From positions 1 through 38,549 of the forward strand of contig CAAEAE010000107.1 of the NCBI GenBank assembly GCA_900753715.1: 38,549 nucleotides of DNA, read 5' to 3'. The notes beneath the pieces were generated by a model, which saw only the letters and a program-made list of their open reading frames with translations, was not told where the DNA came from and ran no database searches. This document shows, piece by piece, positions 26,814 through 36,039 of the stretch (position 1 is the stretch's first letter; every line of letters starts with the position of its first letter). This stretch comes from an uncultured Roseburia sp. GTDB lineage: Bacteria; Bacillota_A; Clostridia; Lachnospirales; Lachnospiraceae. A program made the translations under genes and the position numbers.

Positions 26814-27098
26814 TTAAATACGATGCATTTTTTCAAAAATCTCTGCGCGCTGACACTTGATGGAAACTCCAATCTGCTCTCCGAGAGTGTCTAATTCCTG
26901 CTGGCACACATCGAAGGATTTCGTTGCCTGATTCATATCCACAATCATCATCATGTTAAAATACCCTGACACAATCGTCTGTGTGATATCTAATACATTA
27001 ATCTGGTTTTCAGAAAGATAAGTGCACACCTTTGCAATAATTCCAACTGTATCTTTTCCTACTACAGTAATAATTGTCTTGTCTGCTGTGTTTTCCAT
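26814..27098 (-). CDS. ACT domain protein (UPF0237)
   Basis: A 94-residue single ACT domain: [24 protein letters not shown] is the classic first strand and helix, with FNMMMIVDM in the following strand. ACT domains bind amino acids or other small ligands; this subfamily (UPF0237, glycine cleavage regulator-like) usually precedes a UPF0210 gene, as here. ATG 27098 with GGAGGAG directly upstream is the start. The in-frame reading from 27176 would begin on the promoter's -10 box. Confidence 0.9.
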   Translation of the reverse strand: MENTADKTIITVVGKDTVGIIAKVCTYLSENQINVLDITQTIVSGYFNMMMIVDMNQATKSFDVCQQELDTLGEQIGVSIKCQRAEIFEKMHRI

Positions 27099-27171
27099 AT
27101 TCTCCTCCATTCCGGCATCTGCGCCGCTATCCTTTTTCACGTTACTACGCGAAACAATTAATTTATGGTTC

Positions 27172-27200
27172 ATCATACCACAACCGCTGTCGGATTTCTA
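27172..27200 (-). promoter_or_regulatory. Promoter of the ACT-UPF0210-glycosyltransferase unit
   Basis: On the reverse strand TAGAAA (27195-27200), 17 bp, TATGAT (27172-27177), with TGG before the -10 forming an extended -10. The leader is about 70 bases. Between 27201 and 27238, after the walJ stop, there is only A/T-rich sequence with a loose ATGAATT inverted repeat. Confidence 0.6.
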
Positions 27201-27238
27201 CCATGAATTCGTAATCATTATTTTTTCTAATAAATTCA

Positions 27239-28036
27239 TTAGAACACAATCCGTTCCGAAGGCTCGTCACGTTTTGCCACATACATTGGAAAATCCGTTC
27301 CCTTGTAGGGATTATCCCCGAGTGTCACCTCTAACCGCACAGTCTCATAGGCAAGCTCCGGATAATTATTCTCCTTGCTTAAGTGCCCGAGCATCACCGT
27401 GTGGAATCCATCATGCAGCACCTCTCCTAAAAGCCTTCCACTGCTCTCATTGGAAAGATGCCCTCTGTTTCCGAGGATTCGCTGTTTTAAAGGATACGGA
27501 TAGCTTCCCACCTGTAACATATGTACATCGTGATTCGCCTCAAGCAAAAGGACATCAAGATTTTTCATTTTTTTCACAATGTTTTCATCATAATATCCAA
27601 GGTCGGTCATCACCGCAAGACTTTTTTTCCCGTTTTTTACTTTATATGCCACCGGCTCTGCCGCATCATGGGAAACCGGAATTGCTTCAATGTCCAAATC
27701 CCCGATGGTAAATTTTTCGCCCGGCGTAATCGGACAGAACAGCTCCGGGTCGATTTTTCCGACCGACTTTACCTGTTTTACTGCCTCAATCGTTCCCGGT
27801 GTCGCATAAATCGGGATTCCATATCTTCTTGCGATAACCCCAAGTCCTGCGACATGGTCAATGTGCTCATGCGTCAGCAGAACGCCCTGCATCTCCCCCG
27901 CCTTCAATTCATTTGCATTTAGCCCCGCTTCAATCCGTTTGCCGCTGATTCCCGCATCTATGAGAACATGGCAGTCATCGGAGCCAACGCAGATACAGTT
28001 TCCACTGCTGCCGCTTGCGATACTACATAATTCCAT
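27239..28036 (-). CDS. walJ: MBL-fold hydrolase, WalJ/YycJ type
   Basis: A 265-residue metallo-beta-lactamase-fold hydrolase. The metal-binding motif THEHIDH is at 55-61, preceded by LIDAGISGKRIEAGL, and further ligands are expected in PVSHDA, TDLGY and GHLSKEN. Size and the start MELCSIASGSSGNC match WalJ/YycJ, which in Bacillus and Streptococcus is linked to WalRK cell-wall signalling and to DNA exonuclease activity. walRK is absent here. It lies 20 bases after the FtsA-like gene at the end of a long leftward unit. Confidence 0.88.
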   Translation of the reverse strand: MELCSIASGSSGNCICVGSDDCHVLIDAGISGKRIEAGLNANELKAGEMQGVLLTHEHIDHVAGLGVIARRYGIPIYATPGTIEAVKQVKSVGKIDPELFCPITPGEKFTIGDLDIEAIPVSHDAAEPVAYKVKNGKKSLAVMTDLGYYDENIVKKMKNLDVLLLEANHDVHMLQVGSYPYPLKQRILGNRGHLSNESSGRLLGEVLHDGFHTVMLGHLSKENNYPELAYETVRLEVTLGDNPYKGTDFPMYVAKRDEPSERIVF

Positions 28037-28056
28037 TTTCTTTTTCTCTTTTCCTT

Positions 28057-30396
28057 TTACCGTTCCTGCCAGCCAAGTTCAATGCGGTCTCCTGCATTGA
28101 GCTGTGCGGTATACACGGCGTTCTTTCCGTTCAGATTCGTAATCACCGCACGTCCCTTCGACTGTGACAGGTCAAACTCATAAAAATCAAAAATATCGAC
28201 AAAAATGTAACTGTCTTTTCCGGTCAGGCGCACCGGCTGTCCGTTGATATAAACCATAATACTGATGCCCTTTTGCAGCTCGTCTGCCTCGGAAACTTCC
28301 TCCCTCTCTGTCTCTGGTTCTTCCGATGTTGCCTCAGACATTTCAGAAGTCTCTGTTCCGACTTCTGTGGCTGCATCTGCATTTCCATTCGTGGCTGTTT
28401 CATCAGATACCGCTGCAGCAGTATCCGCAGCCGCTTCTGTAGCTGCGTCTGCAGCTGCCTCGGAAGTTTCTTCTACTTCACCGGATGTCTGAACTTCTGC
28501 CTCTTCTGTTTTGGCTTCTGTGCTTCCGTCTTCTGCCGTTTTTTCTTCCGCCTCGCCCTCTTTTGCCGTCTCTGCTTCTGCCGGCATCTCTTCCTGTGGT
28601 TTATCCGGCACGTAGGAGAAGTCTGCCGTACCAAAGGAAAGAACCGTCCAGTCTATTGTAAAGTTCTCATAAATCAATGTTTCAAGCTCTGCCACGCGGT
28701 TGTTGACCACAATATCGCGGTCCTTGTCAAGCTCTACATCCATAAATTCAATCAACTGTCCTACCGTGTAGAAGTTCCGGCTCTCAATCCGGTCTCCCTC
28801 TTTAATCTGATAAGACGGCAGCTCTAAACTTTCGTTTACCTCAAGGAATTTCGGGCAACGCACCCTCTGACCGTTTACAATGAAAATCATCGAGGAATCC
28901 GCAGACTCTTCTAATTCCTCTAACGTGCAGACTGCTTCTCTTCCCGCAGTGGATGGTTCAATGATAATCTCACTGTTTGGCACAAGCAGGGTATTGATGT
29001 TCTCCGGCTTTCCATTCATGTAAATCATTGCCGCCTCCCCCGGCTCTCCACGCACGATACGTGTCGCACCGTTTACTGTAAAGGTCAGCTCTTTTCCACG
29101 CTTCGGAAACAGGTCTTCATTTGGGAAACCTGCCTGTAATGCCGCATCTACAATCGTAAGTTTATTGTTATCATATAACTTGATACGCTCTCCGTTAAAG
29201 CGCACCATGATAAAGCTGTTGCGCTGGTCATAATAATTTAAGCAGATACCAATCGGGGTTACCAACAGCGGGTCCTTTTTGATTTCCTTCTGCTCAAATG
29301 TTACTTCCTGTAAGACTTCCTCACCGCGCAGCGCTACACGCTCTCTTGGCAGGTCTAACTTTTCTGCAAGCATCTCGGTATAGCCGTGAATCTTTCCACC
29401 GCCTCCGACGATAAATGCGGCACTGACCGTATCTCCGCCGTTTAATTCCTTAATCTTTGCTGCTACCTCGGTTGTCATCTTGTCAACAACCGACTTTGTC
29501 AGCTCCCATACCTCTGAAGCCGGAATCGTGTGCTCAATCAACATGATATCCTTATAGGTAATCGTATCTTCCATGCCGCTGTGCAGCTTGATATACTCTG
29601 CGGTATTGAAATCTACCAGATACTGCTGCACGATTAACTCTGTCAGCTCGTCTCCGGCAAGTGGAATCATACCGTAGGCAATGATACTGCCGTCCCTGGT
29701 CACCGAAATATCGGACGTTCCGGCACCGATATCGACAAGTGCAATGTTTAATAACCGGAAACTTTCCGGAATTGCAACGTTGATTGCCGCGATAGGCTCC
29801 AATGTCAGATTTGCCACTGCAAGATCCGCCTGTGCCACTGCCGCATACAATCCGTCTACAACATCCTCCGGCAGGAAGGTTACGATAATCTCCTCACTGA
29901 TTTTGTCCGCTTTATGGGATTCCAGATTGGAAAACGGCTCATCGTTGAGATAATATTTTACTACCGAATACCCGACACAGTAAAATTTGTAGTTGGTATC
30001 ATTCCACTCGGTCAAAATGCCCTGTGCCTTTTCAATTCCCATCAAGTCAAGTGTGTGGACAATTTCTCCTGTCACCACCGTCTCTTCCGGGAATTCCTGT
30101 TCGATAGTTGTCGTAACTGTCTTTAATACACGTCCAGCGGCTGCGATACAGACTTCCGTCAGCTTTTCCCCGGTCTGTTCCTCCAGAGATTCCTTTACTT
30201 TGCCAATGACCGCTCCGACTCTTCCGATATCATGAATCTGTCCGTCAATCATCGCCCGCGTCTCATGCTCCATGACTTTCTGTCCAACCACGATAAATTC
30301 TTTTCCGTCCCGGTATCCCACCGTTCCGACTACATTTCTGGTTCCGATATCCAGACCAAATACCAACGGTTCCTCATTCACATGCGCATCGCTCAT
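28057..30396 (-). CDS. FtsA-like ATPase with NG-motif modules and an acidic linker
   Basis: A 779-residue protein. Residues 1-390 are an actin/Hsp70-fold ATPase most like FtsA: phosphate loops GLDIGTRNV (14-22) and VDIGAGTSDISV (221-232), an adenosine loop VGGGGKIHGYTEML (330-343), and an FtsA-like 1C region (about 85-205). After it, short elements with a hydrophobic-Val/Ile-Asn-Gly pattern recur (400-405, 439-444, 458-463, 505-510, 715-720, 753-758). Two end in a Gly-Asp-Arg-Ile-Glu segment (533-539 and 769-773). Residues about 592-710 are a Glu/Ala/Thr-rich linker. I see no membrane-targeting C-terminal amphipathic helix. GGGAG lies 9 bases before ATG 30396, which overlaps the coaE stop by 4 bases. 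Role in division or envelope assembly is inference. Confidence 0.82.
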   Translation of the reverse strand: MSDAHVNEEPLVFGLDIGTRNVVGTVGYRDGKEFIVVGQKVMEHETRAMIDGQIHDIGRVGAVIGKVKESLEEQTGEKLTEVCIAAAGRVLKTVTTTIEQEFPEETVVTGEIVHTLDLMGIEKAQGILTEWNDTNYKFYCVGYSVVKYYLNDEPFSNLESHKADKISEEIIVTFLPEDVVDGLYAAVAQADLAVANLTLEPIAAINVAIPESFRLLNIALVDIGAGTSDISVTRDGSIIAYGMIPLAGDELTELIVQQYLVDFNTAEYIKLHSGMEDTITYKDIMLIEHTIPASEVWELTKSVVDKMTTEVAAKIKELNGGDTVSAAFIVGGGGKIHGYTEMLAEKLDLPRERVALRGEEVLQEVTFEQKEIKKDPLLVTPIGICLNYYDQRNSFIMVRFNGERIKLYDNNKLTIVDAALQAGFPNEDLFPKRGKELTFTVNGATRIVRGEPGEAAMIYMNGKPENINTLLVPNSEIIIEPSTAGREAVCTLEELEESADSSMIFIVNGQRVRCPKFLEVNESLELPSYQIKEGDRIESRNFYTVGQLIEFMDVELDKDRDIVVNNRVAELETLIYENFTIDWTVLSFGTADFSYVPDKPQEEMPAEAETAKEGEAEEKTAEDGSTEAKTEEAEVQTSGEVEETSEAAADAATEAAADTAAAVSDETATNGNADAATEVGTETSEMSEATSEEPETEREEVSEADELQKGISIMVYINGQPVRLTGKDSYIFVDIFDFYEFDLSQSKGRAVITNLNGKNAVYTAQLNAGDRIELGWQER

Positions 30397-31013
30397 TTTG
30401 TCGCTCTCCCTGTCTTTTTGTATAGTTCTTCGTCTATCTGCCTACAGGCATCCTCCACCGTGCCATTGTTGTCAATCACCACGCTGCAATGTCTGCGGTA
30501 TTCTTCCTCCGGAAGCTGGCTTGCAAAAATCTGCCGTACCTTTTCCCTGCTGTAGCCGCGGGAAGCCATCAGACGTTCCTCCCTTACCGGCTCTCTGGTA
30601 TAAATATACCAGAGTTCATCACAAATTTCATCATAATGTTCTTCTATTAAAAGTGCCGCTTCCAACACCAGAAGGATAAGCTTCCCTTCCTGTCTTGCGT
30701 TTTCCGCTGCCTTTAACACATATTTTTTTACTGCCGGATGAACAATTCCATTCATGGCATCGCGTTTTTCCTCTTCTGCAAAAATGACCCGTGCCAGTTT
30801 TCCCCGGTCAAACTGCGTTCCTGCTTTTTCCACGAAAATGTCTTCTCCCGCAAACCTCTCACAGATTGCATCGTAACATTCTGTCCCAGGTTCCATCAGC
30901 TCATGGGCAATCTCATCCGCGAGCATCACCTTCGTATCCGGCTTTTTGGCAAGATACGAAAGAATTTCGGATTTGCCCGCCCCTACGCCTCCCGTGATTC
31001 CAATGAATTTCAT
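30393..31013 (-). CDS. coaE: Dephospho-CoA kinase
   Basis: Phosphorylates the 3'-hydroxyl of dephospho-CoA, the last step of coenzyme A synthesis. The 206-residue protein has the P-loop TGGVGAGKSE (7-16), MLADEIAHEL for the acceptor site, and the lid region EERLMASRGYSREKVRQIFASQ. AAAGGAG lies 6 bases before the ATG. It follows polA by 23 bases, a common polA-coaE arrangement, and overlaps the next gene by ATGA. Confidence 0.96.
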   Translation of the reverse strand: MKFIGITGGVGAGKSEILSYLAKKPDTKVMLADEIAHELMEPGTECYDAICERFAGEDIFVEKAGTQFDRGKLARVIFAEEEKRDAMNGIVHPAVKKYVLKAAENARQEGKLILLVLEAALLIEEHYDEICDELWYIYTREPVREERLMASRGYSREKVRQIFASQLPEEEYRRHCSVVIDNNGTVEDACRQIDEELYKKTGRATK

Positions 31014-31036
31014 CGTTTCTCCTTTATCTGTGCTTC

Positions 31037-33694
31037 CTATTTAGCTTCGTACCAGTCTGTGCCGGTATGTGCATCTATCTCTAATACTACATCGAGATTC
31101 GCTGCGCCGTGCATTTCTTCTGTTAATATTTTCACAATCTCTGTTTCCTCATCCTTTGCTGTCTCCACGAGAAGCTCGTCGTGAACGGTAAGAATGAGTC
31201 TTGATTGTAAGTTTTCTTCCAAAAGTCTGTCATGAACGCGAATCATCGCAATCTTAATGATATCCGCCGCAGTTCCCTGAATCGGAGAATTCATGGCAAT
31301 CCGCTCTCCAAACGAGCGCTGCATGAAATTGCTGCTGAAAAGCTCCGGCACCGGTCTGCGTCTTTTAAACATCGTAACCGCATAGCCGGTCTTTTTTGCA
31401 CTCTCCACCATTCCGTCGAGAAACGATTTAATCTTCGGATAAGTCTCAAAATAACGTTCAATGTAATCCGCCGCTTCTTTTTTGCTGATGCTTAAGTCCT
31501 GGCTTAATCCGAAGGAGCTGATACCGTAAACGATTCCGAAGTTTACCGCCTTCGCATTGCGTCTCTGCAAATCCGTGACTTCCTCAAACGGAATGTGGAA
31601 CACCTGGGACGCCGTGATGCGGTGAATATCCTGTGCCTCCCTGTAGGCTTCAATCAGCTTTTCATCGCCGGACATATGTGCAAGCACGCGAAGTTCTATC
31701 TGGGAATAGTCCGCATCCACAAAGACAAACCCCTCTTTCGGGTAAAATGCCTTGCGAATCAGCCGTCCTAACTCAATCCGCATCGGAATATTCTGTAAGT
31801 TCGGTTCCGTACTGCTTAAGCGTCCGGTTGCCGTAATCGTCTGGTTAAAGGACGTATGGATTCTGCCGTCCTCCCTGATATAACCGGAAAGTCCGTCCGC
31901 ATACGTCGATTTTAACTTCGTAAGCTGCCGGTATTCGAGAATATCCTTCACAATCGGATATTCCGGTGCCAGCCGGTCTAACACATCCGCCGCCGTCGAG
32001 TATCCGGTCTTTGTCTTCTTTCCGCCCGGCAGCTTCATATTTTCAAACAGAATGACACCGAGCTGCTTCGGGGAATTGATGTTAAATTCTTCACCCGACT
32101 CGGCATAAATCTTCTGCTCCAATTCCACGATGCGAACCGCCAACTTATCACCGTATTCCTTTAATGCTTCCTTCGATGCAATGATTCCGGTGTGCTCCAT
32201 ATCCGCAAGCGTAAATACCAGCGGCATCTCAATTTGTGTAAACAGTTCTTCCATCTCGGTTTCCCGGAGCTTTTCCAAAAGCGGTTTTTTCGTCTTCCAT
32301 GCCACATATGCCATGAAGCAGACGCACTTTAAAAATGCTTCTTTCTCGGAGGAAGCCGCTTTTTCAAAGGACATTTTTCCGAGAAGGTCTGCCTTTGACG
32401 GCAGCATCAAATCGGCATGGTCTTTTGCAATGTCCTCATACGGATATTCGTTCTTAATCGGATTTAAAAGGTATGCCGCAATCACATTATCAAACAGATT
32501 TTCCTGTGAAATCGTCCCCCGCTTTTTCTTCTCAATCATTCCAAGAAGTGCCACCTGCGGCTTTAAATCAAGCGTTGCATAGGAGACTGCCCCGCTCTCA
32601 CAAAACTGCTCTGTTAAGTTCTCACAGAGTTCCGCCGGGATATAGAAAACCTCCTCTTCCCCAAGGGCAATGGAGAGTCCAAGCACCCGTTTTTCTGTTT
32701 CTGCCGGAACCAGAAAAAATCCACACTCTTTTCCCTTTATGGAAGCAAGCACTTTTTTTGCCTGCTCCGCGCTCTCCACATAAGAAAAATACTCTTCTGC
32801 GCTGTTTGCCGGTGCCGTCACCTCAAATCTGCCGAGAAGCTGCTTAAATTCGAGTCTCTTGCACATCAGATACGCTTCCGGTGTATACAAATCCGAAATC
32901 TGATTTAATCTGGCGCCCTCAAGCTCATAGGAAATCTCCGCATCAGTCTCGATAGTCGCAAGAACCTTGCTCATCTTTGCCTGCTCGTAATATTCCTTCA
33001 GATTATTGCTGGCGCGGGGCGGCTTTACCTCGTCCACATGCGCATAGGCATTTTCAATGCTGCCGTATTTGGCAATGATGGAGGTTGCCGTCTTCTCCCC
33101 GATTCCCGGAACCCCCGGGATATTGTCCGAGGTATCGCCCATCAGTGCCTTCACATCGATAAACTGTTCCGGTGTCACAAGGTATTTTTCGAGTACCTCT
33201 GCCGTGTTGTAATCCTCAATCTCCGTTCCGGTCTTTTTGGTCTTTGGAATCCGGATTTTGATATTGTCACTCGCAAGCTGCAAGAGGTCACGGTCTCCGG
33301 AAACTACAGATACCGTAAGTCCTTTCTTCTCCGCACGCTTTGCGATGGTTCCTAAGATATCATCCGCCTCATAACCGCCTTTTTCAACCACCGTAACGCC
33401 CATGCAGGATAACATTTCCTTCATCAACGGCACCTGCTGCTTTAATTCCTGCGCCATCGGCTTTCGGGTTCCCTTGTACGCATCATACATTTTATGGCGG
33501 AATGTCGGCTCGGACACGTCAAATGCCACCGTAAGATAATCCGGTTTTTCCTCTTCCAAAATTTTAAACAAAATATTCAAAAAACCATACACCGCATTGG
33601 TGTGAAGTCCCTCCGCGTTGGTCAAATCCGGGATTCCGAAAAATGCCCGGTTTAAAATGCTGTGTCCGTCAATTAATACCAGCTTTCCGCTCAT
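31037..33694 (-). CDS. polA: DNA polymerase I
   Basis: Fills gaps and removes RNA primers. The 885 residues comprise a 5' nuclease domain (1 to about 290; GKLVLIDGHSILNRAF, GDRDLLQLAS, GDTSDNIPGVPGIG), a 3'-5' exonuclease-fold domain (about 300-480), and a polymerase domain with motif A DADYSQIELR, motif B RRNAKAVNFGIVYG and motif C VHDELL (837-842). The exonuclease domain lacks the DTE metal-ligand motif (ECGFFLVPAE instead) and LDLKPQ replaces the second acidic motif, so proofreading is probably lost, as in Bacillus and Thermus. ATG 33694 has AGGAGA about 7 bases upstream. Confidence 0.98.
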   Translation of the reverse strand: MSGKLVLIDGHSILNRAFFGIPDLTNAEGLHTNAVYGFLNILFKILEEEKPDYLTVAFDVSEPTFRHKMYDAYKGTRKPMAQELKQQVPLMKEMLSCMGVTVVEKGGYEADDILGTIAKRAEKKGLTVSVVSGDRDLLQLASDNIKIRIPKTKKTGTEIEDYNTAEVLEKYLVTPEQFIDVKALMGDTSDNIPGVPGIGEKTATSIIAKYGSIENAYAHVDEVKPPRASNNLKEYYEQAKMSKVLATIETDAEISYELEGARLNQISDLYTPEAYLMCKRLEFKQLLGRFEVTAPANSAEEYFSYVESAEQAKKVLASIKGKECGFFLVPAETEKRVLGLSIALGEEEVFYIPAELCENLTEQFCESGAVSYATLDLKPQVALLGMIEKKKRGTISQENLFDNVIAAYLLNPIKNEYPYEDIAKDHADLMLPSKADLLGKMSFEKAASSEKEAFLKCVCFMAYVAWKTKKPLLEKLRETEMEELFTQIEMPLVFTLADMEHTGIIASKEALKEYGDKLAVRIVELEQKIYAESGEEFNINSPKQLGVILFENMKLPGGKKTKTGYSTAADVLDRLAPEYPIVKDILEYRQLTKLKSTYADGLSGYIREDGRIHTSFNQTITATGRLSSTEPNLQNIPMRIELGRLIRKAFYPKEGFVFVDADYSQIELRVLAHMSGDEKLIEAYREAQDIHRITASQVFHIPFEEVTDLQRRNAKAVNFGIVYGISSFGLSQDLSISKKEAADYIERYFETYPKIKSFLDGMVESAKKTGYAVTMFKRRRPVPELFSSNFMQRSFGERIAMNSPIQGTAADIIKIAMIRVHDRLLEENLQSRLILTVHDELLVETAKDEETEIVKILTEEMHGAANLDVVLEIDAHTGTDWYEAK

Positions 33695-33708
33695 GCCGTC
33701 TCTCCTGT

Positions 33709-35499
33709 CTAAATTGCTCTCGTGTAGCGTTTCAGCCACTCATTTTCTTCCTCTGTCATATAAGGAGACAGAGTCTTATATACCATTGCGTGATACTCGT
33801 TTAAATATTCTCTCTCGCGCTTTGTCATCTGCTCCGGGTCAATGGCGTCCAAATCAATCGGCGCATAGGTGATGTTCTCAAACTCCATAAACTGTCCGTA
33901 TTCATTCTTGCAGGACTTATGGCAGACCAGTTCGTTTTCGGTACGGATTCCATATTTACCTTCCAGATAAACACCCGGCTCATCTGTCGTAATCATGCCT
34001 TCCTGCAATACACCGCTGTCGTTTCGCTCTGTAACCACGCGCCATCTGAATCCGTTTGGTCCTTCATGCACGTTTAAAAGATAACCTACACCGTGCCCGG
34101 TTCCACATTTGTAATCAATTCCCATTTCCCAGAGTGGTCCTCTTGCAAGGATATCCAGATTTAATCCGGTACATCCATACAAAAATTTTGCATGGGCAAG
34201 ATTCATGTTGGAACGGCATACCGCGGTAAAATGGGTGCGCATCTCATCCGTAATCGGTCCCAATGCAAATGTTCTTGTGATATCGGTCGTTCCCTCATAG
34301 TAATGTCCGCCGGAATCTACCAGAAGAAATCCCTCCGGCTTTAACTCCGTGTCGGATTCCGGTGTTGCGGAGTAGTGCATCATTGCCGCATTTGCACCGT
34401 ATGCGCTGATGGTATTAAAGCTGATGCCTAAGAAATTCTCCTGTTCTTTTCTCAAGTTTTCGAGATAATCAGATGCAGAAATCTCAGTGATTTTTGTCTT
34501 TCCGATATTATTTTTTAACCAGTACATAAACTTTGTCACAGCCACACCGTCTTTGACATGGGCAGCTCTGGTGTTGTCAACCTCTGTCTGGTTTTTGACT
34601 GCCTTCATAAGAAGTGTCGGGTTTGGCTTGTCGATAATAGTGATATCTTCGTTCAGGCTGCTTACGATGCGGTAGTTTACCTGTCCGGCACTTAAAAGCA
34701 CCTTGGCATTTGCCGGGATATCCAGCACATATTCATAGATGGCGTCATATGATCTGGTTGTAATATGATTCTCATTGAGATATGCGCGGAGTTTTTCATC
34801 CACAATCTCTTCCTGTAAGAACCAGATACATTCTTTTTCTGTGAGTACCAGATAAGACAATACGACCGGCACGCACTCAATATCACCGCCTCTGACATTC
34901 AACAGCCATGCGATATCATAAAGGGACGTTAAGATATGATAATCTGCGCCTTCTTTTTCCATCGCCTCACGGACTGCCGCAAGCTTCTCTGCCGTGCTCT
35001 TTCCGGCATATTTTTCTTCCAGGATAAATACCGGCTCCTTAGAGAGTGCCGGACGGTCCTCCCAGATAATGTCAATCAAATCCTCGTTGCAGTGGATGGT
35101 GCCATTTTTCTTTTCTGCAAGCTTTTCCATGCGTCTGCCCCAGGTTCCGCCGATGACTCTTCCGTCAAATCCAAGGCATCCGTTCTCCGGCAGTTTCTCC
35201 GCAAGGAACTCGTCAACCGTAGGTACTCCCTCTTCTCCCATGCGGTACAAAGTCACTGTGCTTCCTTCGAGCTGACGCTCTGCCTGCACAAAATAGCGTC
35301 CGTCTGTCCAGAGTCCTGCCTCTGTCATTGTAATAACTGCTGTTCCGGCAGAACCGGTGAATCCGGTGATAAATTTTCTTGCTTTAAAATGTTCTCCTAC
35401 ATATTCTGAATCATGAAAATCGGAAGTCGGCACCACATAAATGTCAATTCCTCTCTGTGCCATCTCTTCCCGCAGTTTTTTTAATCGTTCCGGTATCAT
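33709..35499 (-). CDS. pepP: Xaa-Pro aminopeptidase (M24, aminopeptidase P)
   Basis: Removes N-terminal residues preceding proline. The 596-residue protein is of the long three-domain type: two creatinase-like N-terminal domains and a C-terminal pita-bread M24 domain. Metal ligands are visible as the aspartates of LLVDSGGHYYEGTTDITRTF, His of GTGHGVGYLLNVHEGP, and glutamates of TTDEPGVY and GIRTENELV. GAGGAGG lies about 7 bases before the ATG. It sits 12 bases after the thioesterase and 14 before polA, all one strand, but the shared function is not obvious. Confidence 0.95.
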   Translation of the reverse strand: MIPERLKKLREEMAQRGIDIYVVPTSDFHDSEYVGEHFKARKFITGFTGSAGTAVITMTEAGLWTDGRYFVQAERQLEGSTVTLYRMGEEGVPTVDEFLAEKLPENGCLGFDGRVIGGTWGRRMEKLAEKKNGTIHCNEDLIDIIWEDRPALSKEPVFILEEKYAGKSTAEKLAAVREAMEKEGADYHILTSLYDIAWLLNVRGGDIECVPVVLSYLVLTEKECIWFLQEEIVDEKLRAYLNENHITTRSYDAIYEYVLDIPANAKVLLSAGQVNYRIVSSLNEDITIIDKPNPTLLMKAVKNQTEVDNTRAAHVKDGVAVTKFMYWLKNNIGKTKITEISASDYLENLRKEQENFLGISFNTISAYGANAAMMHYSATPESDTELKPEGFLLVDSGGHYYEGTTDITRTFALGPITDEMRTHFTAVCRSNMNLAHAKFLYGCTGLNLDILARGPLWEMGIDYKCGTGHGVGYLLNVHEGPNGFRWRVVTERNDSGVLQEGMITTDEPGVYLEGKYGIRTENELVCHKSCKNEYGQFMEFENITYAPIDLDAIDPEQMTKREREYLNEYHAMVYKTLSPYMTEEENEWLKRYTRAI

Positions 35500-35511
35500 T
35501 TTCTTCCTCCT

Positions 35512-35976
35512 CTATCTGTCTGTATATTCAAAAAATTTTGTATCAATTTCCGGATAGGAACGTTTCAGTGAAATCGGTCTTCCTGACCGGTTCAAAAAGC
35601 AGTGGGAACTTCTTCCCGTCGTCCGAAGCTCGCCTGTCTCCTTATCGGTCATGCGGTACTCAACTTCTAATTTGATGCCATTATATTTGACAATCCGCGG
35701 CTCAATCACGACCACATCATCAAAATGTACCATGCTGTGATACTCGCAGGAAACGGAAAGCACCGGACTGATAATCTCCATTGCTTCCATCTGCTTGTAG
35801 TCAAGTCCCATCTGTTTCATCAGATCCATGCGCGCCTCCTCCATCCAGCGGATGTAATTGGAGTGATGGACAATTCCCATCTGGTCGGTCTCATAATATT
35901 TTGCATTGTGCTCATAAGGAACAATCTTTAAGGGTTCCATATGTTTTCCGTACACTTCAAGTTCTTTCTCAGCCAT
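35512..35976 (-). CDS. Acyl-CoA thioesterase, 4HBT/YbgC type
   Basis: A 154-residue hot-dog-fold thioesterase. YYETDQMGIVHHSNYIRWME contains the catalytic aspartate (Asp31) in the YbgC/4HBT signature, and the helix MDLMKQMGLDYKQMEAM follows. It hydrolyses acyl-CoA or acyl-ACP; the chain is unknown. ATG 35976 has AGAGG about 8 bases upstream; ATG 35940 (MEPLKIVPYEH) is an alternative start with the same domain. It is the first gene of the pepP-polA-coaE-FtsA-like-walJ unit. Confidence 0.88.
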   Translation of the reverse strand: MAEKELEVYGKHMEPLKIVPYEHNAKYYETDQMGIVHHSNYIRWMEEARMDLMKQMGLDYKQMEAMEIISPVLSVSCEYHSMVHFDDVVVIEPRIVKYNGIKLEVEYRMTDKETGELRTTGRSSHCFLNRSGRPISLKRSYPEIDTKFFEYTDR

Positions 35977-36010
35977 ATTCAAAACCTCTTTCCTATGAAT
36001 CAAAAAGACC

Positions 36011-36032
36011 GGTATAAGCACATACTTATACC
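36011..36032 (-). repeat. Perfect 8-bp inverted repeat at the transcript start
   Basis: GGTATAAG (36011-36018) and CTTATACC (36025-36032) with 6 bases between. The predicted start of the thioesterase-walJ message is near 36033, so it would lie at the very 5' end of the RNA or act as an operator at +1. Confidence 0.85.
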
Positions 36033-36039
36033 AGCCTAT

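Noticed and set aside
27022..27711. 229-residue rightward open frame
   Set aside because: Crosses the ACT gene, a promoter and walJ on the opposite strand; no ribosome site or recognisable domain.
28265..28827. Rightward open frames of 75 and 184 residues rich in Ser/Ala or Cys/Phe
   Set aside because: They are antisense to the low-complexity Glu/Ala/Thr linker and the adjoining modules of the FtsA-like gene. Their composition is explained by that repeat, and no ribosome site was seen.
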